NCBI RefSeq assembly: GCF_000424005.1
Contig: NZ_AUJB01000012.1
Location: forward strand, 124,001-188,000
Length of the DNA stretch: 64,000 nt
Reading direction: 5' to 3'
From: Pseudobutyrivibrio ruminis CF1b
GTDB lineage: Bacteria; Bacillota; Clostridia; Lachnospirales; Lachnospiraceae
Of the stretch, positions 44,914-53,321 are shown piece after piece. The position numbers and the translations under genes were made by a program. The notes beneath the pieces were generated by a model. It did no database searches and was not told the origin of the DNA. It worked only from the letters and a program-made list of their open reading frames with translations. Every line of letters begins with the position of its first letter. Positions within the stretch are counted from its first letter, which is position 1.

Positions 44914-45981
44914 TTGGAATTTATTCAATTCGATCACGTATCAAAAAGCTACGACAAACAGCTTGTCTTAGATGAGCTGGATTTATACATCAAGGAGAAC
45001 ACCTTCGTGACTCTTCTTGGCCCATCAGGTTGTGGTAAGACTACCACTCTCCGCCTTTTAGGTGGTTTTGAAAAGCCTGATTCAGGACGCATCTATCTCA
45101 ACGGAAACGACATCACCATGCTTCCAGCGAACCTTCGTCCTATCAACACAGTATTCCAGAAGTATGCTCTTTTCCCACACATGACTATCGAGGAAAATAT
45201 CGCATTTGGTCTCAACATCCAGAAGAAATCAAAGGAATACATCAACGACAAGATTAAATACGCTTTAAAGCTTGTAAACTTAGACGGCTTCGAGAAGCGT
45301 TCCATCGATTCACTTTCAGGTGGCCAGCAGCAGCGTATCGCCATTGCCCGCGCCATCGTAAATGAGCCAAAGGTTCTTCTTTTAGATGAGCCACTTGGCG
45401 CCCTTGATTTAAAGCTTCGTCAGAACATGCAGTACGAGCTTATGAAGATTAAGCAGGAGCTTGGCATCACATTCCTTTACGTTACACACGATCAGGAAGA
45501 GGCTCTTACCATGTCTGACACTATCGTAGTTATGAACCAGGGTTACATTCAGCAGATTGGTTCTCCAGAGGACATCTACAACGAGCCTGGAAATGCTTTC
45601 GTTGCGGATTTCATCGGCGAGAGCAATATCATAGAAGGAATCATGATTAAGGATGAGCTTGTTTCATTCCTTGGCGTTCAGGTTCCTTGTGTTGACCGTG
45701 GATTTGGTACCATGAAGCCAGTCGACGTTGTTATCCGTCCTGAGGATGTGGAGCTTGGGGCTCCTGGAAAGGGATTCATGGATGGCGTCATCACAGACTG
45801 TCTCTTCAAGGGTGTTCACTACGAGCTTGATGTTCAGTGTGGTGAATACGAGTGGCTAGTTCACACTACCAAGTACTTCGAGGTTGGCCAGCACGTTTCA
45901 TTAAATGTAATACCATTTAACATCCAGATTATGAACAAGCCTGAATCAGAGGATGAGGAGGTAATGAAGGAAGATGATTAA
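44914..45981 (+). CDS. potA: Spermidine/putrescine ABC transporter ATP-binding protein
   Basis: 355 residues. Walker A GPSGCGKTT, signature LSGGQQQR and Walker B VLLLDEPLGALD; a C-terminal TOBE-like domain (about 270-345). It powers polyamine import with PotB/C/D. The frame is open back to 44743 through the tRNA, so the real start must be chosen: AAGGAGG (44899-44905) with an 8-nt spacer points to TTG 44914 (LEFIQFDHVSKSYD). The nearby ATG at 44906 is out of frame. It overlaps potB by 8 nt. Confidence 0.93.
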   Translation: MEFIQFDHVSKSYDKQLVLDELDLYIKENTFVTLLGPSGCGKTTTLRLLGGFEKPDSGRIYLNGNDITMLPANLRPINTVFQKYALFPHMTIEENIAFGLNIQKKSKEYINDKIKYALKLVNLDGFEKRSIDSLSGGQQQRIAIARAIVNEPKVLLLDEPLGALDLKLRQNMQYELMKIKQELGITFLYVTHDQEEALTMSDTIVVMNQGYIQQIGSPEDIYNEPGNAFVADFIGESNIIEGIMIKDELVSFLGVQVPCVDRGFGTMKPVDVVIRPEDVELGAPGKGFMDGVITDCLFKGVHYELDVQCGEYEWLVHTTKYFEVGQHVSLNVIPFNIQIMNKPESEDEEVMKEDD

Positions 45982-46801
45982 TCGCTTTAGAACAAGCTTC
46001 CTTGCAGCACCTTATGCAGTCTGGGTATTGATTTGCACTATTCTTCCACTGTTTTACATCTTAGGATATGCCCTGACAAATGACGCAGGAGGCTTCACCC
46101 TTGCAAACTTACTTGCAATCACCGATGCAGTTCATCTGAAGTCACTTTGGCTTTCCATCGAGGTTGCTTTTGTCACCACAATAATCTGCCTGATTATTGC
46201 TTATCCAGTTGCGCTTATTTTGCATAACCTGAAAATCACAAACAAAGGATTCGTAGTATTCCTTTTTATCCTTCCAATGTGGATGAACTTCATGCTTCGT
46301 ATTCTTGCATGGCAGATCATCCTTTCAAACAACGGAATTTTAAACAGCATTCTTTCAGCTATTGGCCTTCCAACAGTCCATATTTTATACACTAAGGCTG
46401 CTGTTACACTTGGTATGGTATACGATTTCCTGCCTTACATGATTCTGCCTATTTACAACGCTTTATCAAAGGTAAGCGATTCTGTAGTAGAGGCTGCTGC
46501 CGACCTGGGTGCCAATTGGTGGACTACTTTCATTAAGATTACTGTTCCACTTTCAAAGGATGGCATCATCTCAGGCATCATTATGGTATTCGTACCAGCC
46601 CTTTCTTCATTCGTTGTTTCCAACCTTTTAGGTGGAGGAAAGGTTCTCCTTATCGGTAATGTTATCGAGCAGGAATTCACTCTTGCAAGAAACTGGAATT
46701 TAGGTTCCGGCCTTTCAATCATTCTCATGATATTCGTGCTTCTTTCTATGTCTATCATGAACAGGATTGATGATTCTGAGAATGGAGGTATGCTTGTATG
46801 A
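45974..46801 (+). CDS. potB: Spermidine/putrescine ABC transporter permease
   Basis: 275 residues with six membrane segments. The inner-membrane permease EAA loop is visible (VEAAADLGANWWTTFIKITVPLS-type, near 175-195). Starts at ATG 45974 inside the end of potA, so translation is coupled. It overlaps potC by 4 nt (ATGA). Works as a heterodimer with PotC. Confidence 0.93.
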   Translation: MINRFRTSFLAAPYAVWVLICTILPLFYILGYALTNDAGGFTLANLLAITDAVHLKSLWLSIEVAFVTTIICLIIAYPVALILHNLKITNKGFVVFLFILPMWMNFMLRILAWQIILSNNGILNSILSAIGLPTVHILYTKAAVTLGMVYDFLPYMILPIYNALSKVSDSVVEAAADLGANWWTTFIKITVPLSKDGIISGIIMVFVPALSSFVVSNLLGGGKVLLIGNVIEQEFTLARNWNLGSGLSIILMIFVLLSMSIMNRIDDSENGGMLV

Positions 46802-47583
46802 CAAAGATTAAAAAAGGTACATCCTACTTCTATCTCGGGCTTGTATTTTTGTTTTTATACGCACCTATCTTAGTGCTTATTGTTTTATCATTTAACGACT
46901 CAATGTCACGTACAGTATGGGGCGGATTCACATTTAAGTGGTACATGAATCTCACCTCAAACGACAACATAATGGGAGCCCTTGGCACCACCATCAGAAT
47001 CACTCTCACATCTTCAATACTGGCTACCATCCTTGGCACATCAGCTGCCATCGGTATCCACTACATGAAGAAGAGACATGCTGCAGTTATGCTTGGTGCC
47101 ACCAACATCCCACTTTTAAATGCAGATATCGTTACAGGTATCTCACTGATGCTTCTATTCACCAGATTCACTCCACTTGGAGAGTTTTCAGTAGTGCTTG
47201 CACATATCGCATTTTCGGTACCATATGTAATCTTCAATGTACTTCCTAGATTACAGTCACTTTCCGAGGCATGCTTTGAGGCAGCCATGGATTTGGGAGC
47301 CACACCAAGCTACGCTTTCTACAAGGTAGTATGGCCAGAGATTTTCCCTGGTGTTTTATCAGGATTCTTAATGGCTCTTACAATGTCACTTGACGATTTC
47401 ACCATCACCTACTTTACAAAGGGTGCCGGTGTTAACACTCTTTCTACTATGCTTTACACACAGCTTAGGAAGGGAATCCAGCCAGAGCTTTACGCCCTGT
47501 CTACTATCCTGTTCTTACTTGCATTCATTCTTCTGCTTGTAATGAACTTCAAAAAGGATGTTAGAAAGGAGGCTGCAAAATAA
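46798..47583 (+). CDS. potC: Spermidine/putrescine ABC transporter permease
   Basis: 261 residues, six membrane segments, with the EAA loop in FEAAMDLGATPSYAFYKVVWPE. Paired with PotB to form the channel. Overlaps potB by ATGA and potD by TAATG. Complete, with a basic C-terminus (FKKDVRKEAAK). Confidence 0.93.
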   Translation: MTKIKKGTSYFYLGLVFLFLYAPILVLIVLSFNDSMSRTVWGGFTFKWYMNLTSNDNIMGALGTTIRITLTSSILATILGTSAAIGIHYMKKRHAAVMLGATNIPLLNADIVTGISLMLLFTRFTPLGEFSVVLAHIAFSVPYVIFNVLPRLQSLSEACFEAAMDLGATPSYAFYKVVWPEIFPGVLSGFLMALTMSLDDFTITYFTKGAGVNTLSTMLYTQLRKGIQPELYALSTILFLLAFILLLVMNFKKDVRKEAAK

Positions 47584-48650
47584 TGAAAAAGAAATTTATT
47601 AGCCTTCTTAGTATTTTTGTTTTGTGTGCTACCCCAGTTCTCAGCTTTACAGGCTGCGGTTCTGATGCAGAAGCCACTGACACACTTGTTGTTTTAAATT
47701 ATGGAAAATACATCGAAGCTGATGTTCTGAAAAGATTCCAGCAGGAAACTGGAATTAAAGTTAAATACGAAGAGTACGAATCTGTTGAAGATATGTACGC
47801 TAAATACAAGGCAGGTTCCATCAATTATGACGTTATCTGCACTTCCGACTACATGATTGAGACTATGCGTCAGGAAGGTGAGCTCATCCCTATCGATTAC
47901 AACTCTCTTCCAAATTATGAAAACATAGACCCAGATATCATCGAGTCTTCAGCAGCCTTCGACCCTACCCACAAGTACACCGTTCCTTATTTCTACGGTA
48001 CAGTTGGTATCCTTTACAACACCAACATGGTAGATAAAAAAACTGTTTCATCCTGGGATTGCCTCTGGGATCCAGCATTTAACAACCGCATCGTAATGAT
48101 AAATTCTCAGCGCGATGCATTTATGGTTGCCCAGAAAAAGCTGGGATACGACATCAACACCACAGACAGAAAAGAGCTGGATGACACCTTCAATCTTCTC
48201 TGTGATGAAAAGAAATACGTATATGCGTACCTTCAGGACGAGACCTATGAGTGTATGATTTCCGAGGATGCTGCCATGGCAGTATGCTACTCCGGAGAAG
48301 CAGCCATGGGTATGGAATACAATGATGATTTGGATTACATCGTGCCTGATGAAGGTGGAAACCTTTGGATTGATTCCTGGTTCGTGCCTCGCACCTGCAA
48401 GCACTATGATGCAGCCATGAAATGGATAGACTTTATGTGTGAGGAACAAGCTGCCACAGAAAACTTTGAGTACGTATGGTACGCTACACCAAATACAAAA
48501 GTTGCACAGCACGAGGATGAAGAGACTCTCGCTGATGAGACTGTGTTCCCAACAAAAGAGACTCTGTCACGCTGCAAGCTTTATGAAGCTTACGATAAAG
48601 ACACCCTCGACTATACAACTACATTATGGAAGAAGCTTAAAGCTTACTAG
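47583..48650 (+). CDS. potD: Spermidine/putrescine-binding lipoprotein
   Basis: 355 residues. Signal peptide and lipobox SFTGC (Cys near 25). Binding-protein fold with VVLNYGKYIEADVLKRFQQETG, AKYKAGSINYDVICTSDYM and DSWFVPRTCKHYDAAMKWIDF. It captures polyamines outside the membrane. AGGAGG precedes the ATG, which overlaps the potC stop. A long hairpin with TTATTTTT follows. Confidence 0.93.
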   Translation: MKKKFISLLSIFVLCATPVLSFTGCGSDAEATDTLVVLNYGKYIEADVLKRFQQETGIKVKYEEYESVEDMYAKYKAGSINYDVICTSDYMIETMRQEGELIPIDYNSLPNYENIDPDIIESSAAFDPTHKYTVPYFYGTVGILYNTNMVDKKTVSSWDCLWDPAFNNRIVMINSQRDAFMVAQKKLGYDINTTDRKELDDTFNLLCDEKKYVYAYLQDETYECMISEDAAMAVCYSGEAAMGMEYNDDLDYIVPDEGGNLWIDSWFVPRTCKHYDAAMKWIDFMCEEQAATENFEYVWYATPNTKVAQHEDEETLADETVFPTKETLSRCKLYEAYDKDTLDYTTTLWKKLKAY

Positions 48651-48657
48651 AACCTAC

Positions 48658-48748
48658 GCTGGTTACGGTAACAAGCATTAGTATTTCCCCGCTCAACTAA
48701 CATGTTTCGCTAAGGAAATCTAATAGCTTGTTACCTACCAGCTTATTT
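48658..48748 (+). terminator. Long hairpin terminator after potD
   Basis: GCTGGT (48658-48663) pairs with ACCAGC (48737-48742), GGTAACAAGC (48667-48676) with GCTTGTTACC (48726-48735), and ATTTCC with GGAAAT, then TTATTTTT. It resembles the long hairpin next to ilvC. Confidence 0.82.
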
Positions 48749-49384
48749 TTATGCAACCAAACTTACTTTATTTTCTTTTCTATTATAAAAATATAGATTG
48801 TCTGATAAAACTTCATCACTAGGTAAGTCAAACCTATTTACATCCTCGATGAGACTTTTCAACGCTTTAACGTCCAGCCCCTCGCACTCTGATGACGCTA
48901 CCAGGATGAGCTCATGAATAGAACATGGAATAATGTAAAGATCTGACTTTTTTCTGGCTGCGAAAGCCTTTAGCATATCTTTGTAAAGGACCACACCGGC
49001 CCCGTAAGTGGCAATGTTGTTTGTGGCAACATATAAAGGTGTGTACTTATCCTCCTGCTCTGCTATCTCTGTGAGAGCCTCATCATCCATGTATGAAGCA
49101 ATTGTACTGAAGATTCCTCTAATCTTGAGTCCAAGAAGTCTAGGTGTGTTCTCCAATGCGTGCTCCATAAGAGTATCCACATCAATTCCCCACTTCTCCA
49201 TCAGCTGATTGTCCACCAGCATGCTGGCATTGCCATCGTCGATTTTCACCTCAGTGAAATAAGCATAAAAAATCACAGCCATATCAAGATAATCCTTGTG
49301 TGGCACATTGCTTAAAAGTTCCTGATGCTTTTCCTTATTAATCAAAGAAAAAACAATAGATTTATTAAATTTTTCAAATGTCAT
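48749..49384 (-). CDS. DUF5688 family protein
   Basis: 211 residues, soluble, no signal. It has the layout of the DUF5688 family common in Lachnospiraceae: an N-terminal helical part, then VATNNIATYGAGVVLYKDML, DLYIIPCSIHELILV and a C-terminal DEVLSDNLYFYNRKENKVSLV. No biochemical role is known. The frame opens 21 codons earlier, but CGGAGG fits the ATG at 49384. It stands alone, convergent with potD and transcribed like recN. Confidence 0.75.
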   Translation of the reverse strand: MTFEKFNKSIVFSLINKEKHQELLSNVPHKDYLDMAVIFYAYFTEVKIDDGNASMLVDNQLMEKWGIDVDTLMEHALENTPRLLGLKIRGIFSTIASYMDDEALTEIAEQEDKYTPLYVATNNIATYGAGVVLYKDMLKAFAARKKSDLYIIPCSIHELILVASSECEGLDVKALKSLIEDVNRFDLPSDEVLSDNLYFYNRKENKVSLVA

Positions 49385-49429
49385 ATAGCCTCCGCTTATG
49401 ACACAAATCAAATGGGAATAAAACGAAAA

Positions 49430-49455
49430 AAGTCTGCATGGGACCATGCAGACTT
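49430..49455 (-). terminator. Terminator after recN
   Basis: AAGTCTGCATG / GGAC / CATGCAGACTT stem with TTTTTTCG following on the minus strand. Confidence 0.88.
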
Positions 49456-49480
49456 CATTATATCATCAAAATTTTATAAA

Positions 49481-51160
49481 TCAAGCTCTTTCTTTATAAC
49501 TTTTTGCCATATCCTTCATTTCCTTGGCATTAGTCATAACAGCCTCAGTGATAGCACTACCACCAAGCATTCTTGCAAGCTCATCGATTGTCTCATCACC
49601 AAGAAGCTTCTTGATACCAGAGATAGTATGGCCATTCTCCACACTCTTCTCGATAAGGAAATGTGTGTCAGCCATCGCAGCAATCTGAGGTAAGTGTGTG
49701 ATACAGATAACCTGATGATTTGCAGCTACTGTAGAAAGCTTCTCTGAAACAGCCTGTGCTGTACGGCCTGAAATACCAGCATCAATCTCATCAAAGATAA
49801 GTGTGTCTATTCCACCATCAGAAGCCAAAACAGTCTTGATAGCAAGCATTATTCGGCTCATTTCACCACCTGATGCTATGTCCTTAAGTGGACGAAGTGG
49901 CTCACCTGGGTTGGTGCTGATAACAAACTGCCCGTCATCCACACCGTTATCTGTGAAATGATCCAAACGATTCAGCTCCATATCAAACTCACAGTTAAGG
50001 AAATTCAAATCGCTCATAGCAGCCTGCATTTTTACAGCCAGCTCCTTAGCTGCCTTATGACGGATATCAGAAAGCTTTCCTGACAATGACTCCAGCTCAG
50101 CTGTAGCATCATCCACCTTTTTCTTAAGCTCTGACAAGTACTCATCAAAGCTTTCGAACTTTGCTTTCTTCTCCTGACGAGCTTTAAGCTCCTCTAAAAT
50201 AATCTCGATGGAAGGACCGTATTTATCCTTTAGACGGTTGATTTCGTTAAGACGAACCTCCACCTCATTGAAACGTCCTGCATCGAAAGATGTATCTGCC
50301 ATGTAGCTTGAAAGCTCACGGTTAAAATCGGAAATGATGCTGTCGGCGTCATTTAACATTGAAAGTAAATCTGCCGCCTTCTCATCGATTGACTCTATAT
50401 ATCGTAAATCCGAAATAGCTGAACTGAGGGCATCTGAAGCTCCACCTTCACCGGACATAGCCTCGTGTGCTCTCTGGAAATGATCCATTGTCTTGCTGAA
50501 ATTAGAAAGACGTCTGTACTCATCTTCCAGCTCCTCGTCCTCGCCAGACTTAAGATTTGCTGATTCGATTTCATTTATCTCATGGTCAAGAAGAACAATC
50601 TCACGTTCCTTTGAGATATCACTCTTCTTTGCATCCTCAAGCTCCTGCATAAGAGCACGGTAATTCTTGTAGCTCTCAGCTATCTGTGCCTTTAAATCGC
50701 CGATTTGATTCTTGGCAAACTCGTCGAGAAACTCCATGTGCTTGTGTGTATTAAGAAGAGACTGGTGCTCCTTTTGGCCGTAAATATCCAGAAGGATGTC
50801 TCCAACCTCCTTCATCTTTGCCGCAGGAACCTGCTCCCCATTAATTTTGGCAACACTTCTAGACTCGGTAATCTTTCTGCTCATGATTACCTCATCATCG
50901 TATGGCTCCACGCCTAAATCACGAAGTGCCTCTTTTGTTTTTTCATCATCTACGAGATATACCGCCTCAACAAAGGCCTCAGAATCAGAATCTCTAAGAA
51001 AATCCTTAGATGCCTTATCACCCAAGCTAAGGTGAAGTGCGCCCAAGATAATTGATTTACCTGCTCCGGTCTCGCCCGACAGAATGTTTAGCCCCTTTGA
51101 AAAGATGATTTCTTCTTCATCTATTAAAGCCAAATTTTTAACGTGCAAACTAGCTAGCAT
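49481..51160 (-). CDS. recN: DNA repair protein RecN
   Basis: 559 residues. SMC-like ABC ATPase: Walker A GETGAGKSI near residue 30, coiled coils (about 160-350), signature ASGGEMSRIMLAI, Walker B TLIFDEIDAGISG. It acts in double-strand break repair. The frame extends 10 codons upstream; AAGGAG fits the ATG at 51160. Its position after argR is the usual Firmicute order. Confidence 0.94.
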   Translation of the reverse strand: MLASLHVKNLALIDEEEIIFSKGLNILSGETGAGKSIILGALHLSLGDKASKDFLRDSDSEAFVEAVYLVDDEKTKEALRDLGVEPYDDEVIMSRKITESRSVAKINGEQVPAAKMKEVGDILLDIYGQKEHQSLLNTHKHMEFLDEFAKNQIGDLKAQIAESYKNYRALMQELEDAKKSDISKEREIVLLDHEINEIESANLKSGEDEELEDEYRRLSNFSKTMDHFQRAHEAMSGEGGASDALSSAISDLRYIESIDEKAADLLSMLNDADSIISDFNRELSSYMADTSFDAGRFNEVEVRLNEINRLKDKYGPSIEIILEELKARQEKKAKFESFDEYLSELKKKVDDATAELESLSGKLSDIRHKAAKELAVKMQAAMSDLNFLNCEFDMELNRLDHFTDNGVDDGQFVISTNPGEPLRPLKDIASGGEMSRIMLAIKTVLASDGGIDTLIFDEIDAGISGRTAQAVSEKLSTVAANHQVICITHLPQIAAMADTHFLIEKSVENGHTISGIKKLLGDETIDELARMLGGSAITEAVMTNAKEMKDMAKSYKERA

Positions 51161-51213
51161 CTTATTCTCCTTTTTAACCCATTTCGCCAACCTTAGGAAT
51201 GCACCTTTCCTAA

Positions 51214-51669
51214 TTAATGCTGCTCAATAATCTTCTTAAGCTTCCCCATAATCGCAACCGTGTCATCTAATGAGCGGATGGCGCACATAATAGTATCGTC
51301 ACCTGCAATGACACCAACAACCTCTGGATAATCAAAATGGTCCATAGCGGCAGCAACAGCCATCGCCATACCAGAAACTGTCTTAATAACCAATATATTT
51401 CCAGCATTGTCCATAGACACAAAACCATCTAAGAAAATGCGAATATATTTCTCATTCATATCTTCCTCTGTGGACTTGAATGCCACATAACGAAGCTTTC
51501 CTGTACTGTCGGCAATCTTAGTAAGCTTCATCTCCCGGATATCGCGGGAAACTGTAGCCTGTGTAGCATTAAATCCAGCATCCTCAAGACGTGCAGTCAG
51601 CTCTTCCTGAGTACCGATTTCATTTTTAACTATTAATTCTAATATTTTTGCCTGTCTTTCAATCTTCAT
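51214..51669 (-). CDS. argR: Arginine repressor ArgR
   Basis: 151 residues. A winged-helix N-domain (ATQATVSRDIREMKLTKI) and the C-terminal oligomerising, arginine-binding domain (about 80-150, with VGVIAGDDTIMCA). It controls arginine genes and arginine-linked metabolism. Its ATG directly follows the nadK TAA; the Shine-Dalgarno lies within nadK. The argH gene in this window is a likely target, though no ARG box was identified. Confidence 0.94.
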   Translation of the reverse strand: MKIERQAKILELIVKNEIGTQEELTARLEDAGFNATQATVSRDIREMKLTKIADSTGKLRYVAFKSTEEDMNEKYIRIFLDGFVSMDNAGNILVIKTVSGMAMAVAAAMDHFDYPEVVGVIAGDDTIMCAIRSLDDTVAIMGKLKKIIEQH

Positions 51670-52515
51670 TTAGATCTCCTGCATTCTTGCTCTTATTCGT
51701 TCCAAGAAATTAACATTTTCAAGCATTACCATATGTGATGTGGTGTTAGAACGGTAAATTCTAAGTGTCTCACCCTTTTTCAATGTCTGTCGAAGGGTGC
51801 CATCATATACAATGTTTGCCTGAGGATCGTCCTCATCGTGACGGGCCTCTATAGTCACCTCAACCTCATCACTAGAAGCAAGTATGATGCTTCGGGAATT
51901 AAGTGTATGAGGATTTATCGGTGTAAGAATAATACAATCTGCATGTGGGCTCACAATTGGGCCGTTTGCAGAAAGATTGTAGGCTGTAGAACCTGTAGGT
52001 GTGGCCACAATAAGGCCATCGCAATTGTGATTGTAAAGCTGAATTCCATTAACCTTTACGGTAAGATTCAGTACATACAGACCTGCCGCAACAGGCGCCA
52101 CCACAATATCATTAAGCGCTCTGTAATGATTGCCCGAATCATTTGAACAATCACCTTCAAGCATCATTCGTGTATCTAACTTATAATTGTCGTTAAGGAG
52201 CTGATCAAGGCAGTGCTCGATATTGTCCACTGTCATATCACATAAGTAACCCAGGTGGCCACAGTTTAGACCAACTATCGGTACCTCTCTATTGGTGACA
52301 TTCTGAGCCACACGGACTACTGTGCCATCGCCACCAACAGTGATAATGCACTGAACATCATCTGCTACCGTAATAGGCTCTTCTGAACTATCAGCACAGG
52401 TATCCAAATCCAGGATACACATTCCGCCGTGTGCCTTGATATAATCACGAATTATACTGATGTATTCTTCATGTAAATCGCTAAAAGACCTTGCAACAAT
52501 TAAAAAGTTTTTCAT
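51670..52515 (-). CDS. nadK: NAD kinase
   Basis: 281 residues. Phosphorylates NAD to NADP. The GGDGT motif near residue 62 and NCGHLGYL, plus DGLIVATPTGSTAYNLSANGPI, are canonical. Start overlaps the tlyA stop (TAATG). Part of the ispA-dxs-tlyA-nadK-argR-recN run. Confidence 0.95.
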   Translation of the reverse strand: MKNFLIVARSFSDLHEEYISIIRDYIKAHGGMCILDLDTCADSSEEPITVADDVQCIITVGGDGTVVRVAQNVTNREVPIVGLNCGHLGYLCDMTVDNIEHCLDQLLNDNYKLDTRMMLEGDCSNDSGNHYRALNDIVVAPVAAGLYVLNLTVKVNGIQLYNHNCDGLIVATPTGSTAYNLSANGPIVSPHADCIILTPINPHTLNSRSIILASSDEVEVTIEARHDEDDPQANIVYDGTLRQTLKKGETLRIYRSNTTSHMVMLENVNFLERIRARMQEI

Positions 52516-53312
52516 TATTTGTCCAAGCTACCATGAGCTGCAGCTACAGTGGCAGCAACATCAATAGCATCCCCCTCTTTTTCTGAGTTAGAAATGTGAA
52601 TTAAGTATTCAATATTACCTTCTGGCCCCTTGATTGGAGAAAATTCCAAATGGAGCACATAAAAACCTATCTCTTTAACAAAATCTATTATTTTATTAAT
52701 AACTTCTTCGTGTACTGCAGGGTCACGGACTACGCCCTTCTTTCCTACCTTCTCACGACCAGCCTCAAACTGTGGCTTGATGAGACAAACCATCTCAGCA
52801 TCGTCATTGAGAAGTGCCTTTGCAGGGCCAAGTACCTTTGTAAGGCTGATGAAGGAAACATCCACTGATGCAAAATCTAACTTCTCGCCGATGTCCTCAA
52901 GTGTGACATAACGGATGTTAGTCTTTTCCATGCAGACTACACGTGGGTCCTGTCGAAGCTTCCATGCGAACTGGCCATAGCCTACGTCCACTGAAAATAC
53001 CTTGCTGGCGCCATTTTGGAGCATGCAGTCTGTGAAACCTCCTGTGGAAGCTCCAATGTCCATGCATACCTTGCCATCAAGTGTGATATCAAAATGAGTC
53101 ATGGCCTTTTCAAGCTTCAGACCACCACGGCTAACATATTTAAGCTGCTGACCGTGGATTTCGATATCTGCATCTACGTCTATTTTTGTGCCTGCCTTAT
53201 CCTCGCGATTACCTTTAACAAAAACATTACCGGCCATAATCATAGTCTTGGCCTTTTCGCGGGATGGAGCAAAGCCCCTGTCTACTAAAACAATATCAAG
53301 TCTTTCTTTCAT
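52515..53312 (-). CDS. tlyA: TlyA family rRNA methyltransferase
   Basis: 265 residues. An N-terminal S4 RNA-binding domain (about 1-60) and an FtsJ-like methyltransferase domain (VCMDIGASTGGFTDCMLQNGA, DFASVDVSFISL, LIKPQFEAGREKVGKKGVV). It likely methylates 2'-O positions in rRNA. Gap of 9 nt from dxs. Confidence 0.92.
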   Translation of the reverse strand: MKERLDIVLVDRGFAPSREKAKTMIMAGNVFVKGNREDKAGTKIDVDADIEIHGQQLKYVSRGGLKLEKAMTHFDITLDGKVCMDIGASTGGFTDCMLQNGASKVFSVDVGYGQFAWKLRQDPRVVCMEKTNIRYVTLEDIGEKLDFASVDVSFISLTKVLGPAKALLNDDAEMVCLIKPQFEAGREKVGKKGVVRDPAVHEEVINKIIDFVKEIGFYVLHLEFSPIKGPEGNIEYLIHISNSEKEGDAIDVAATVAAAHGSLDK

Positions 53313-53321
53313 TCTTATTTC

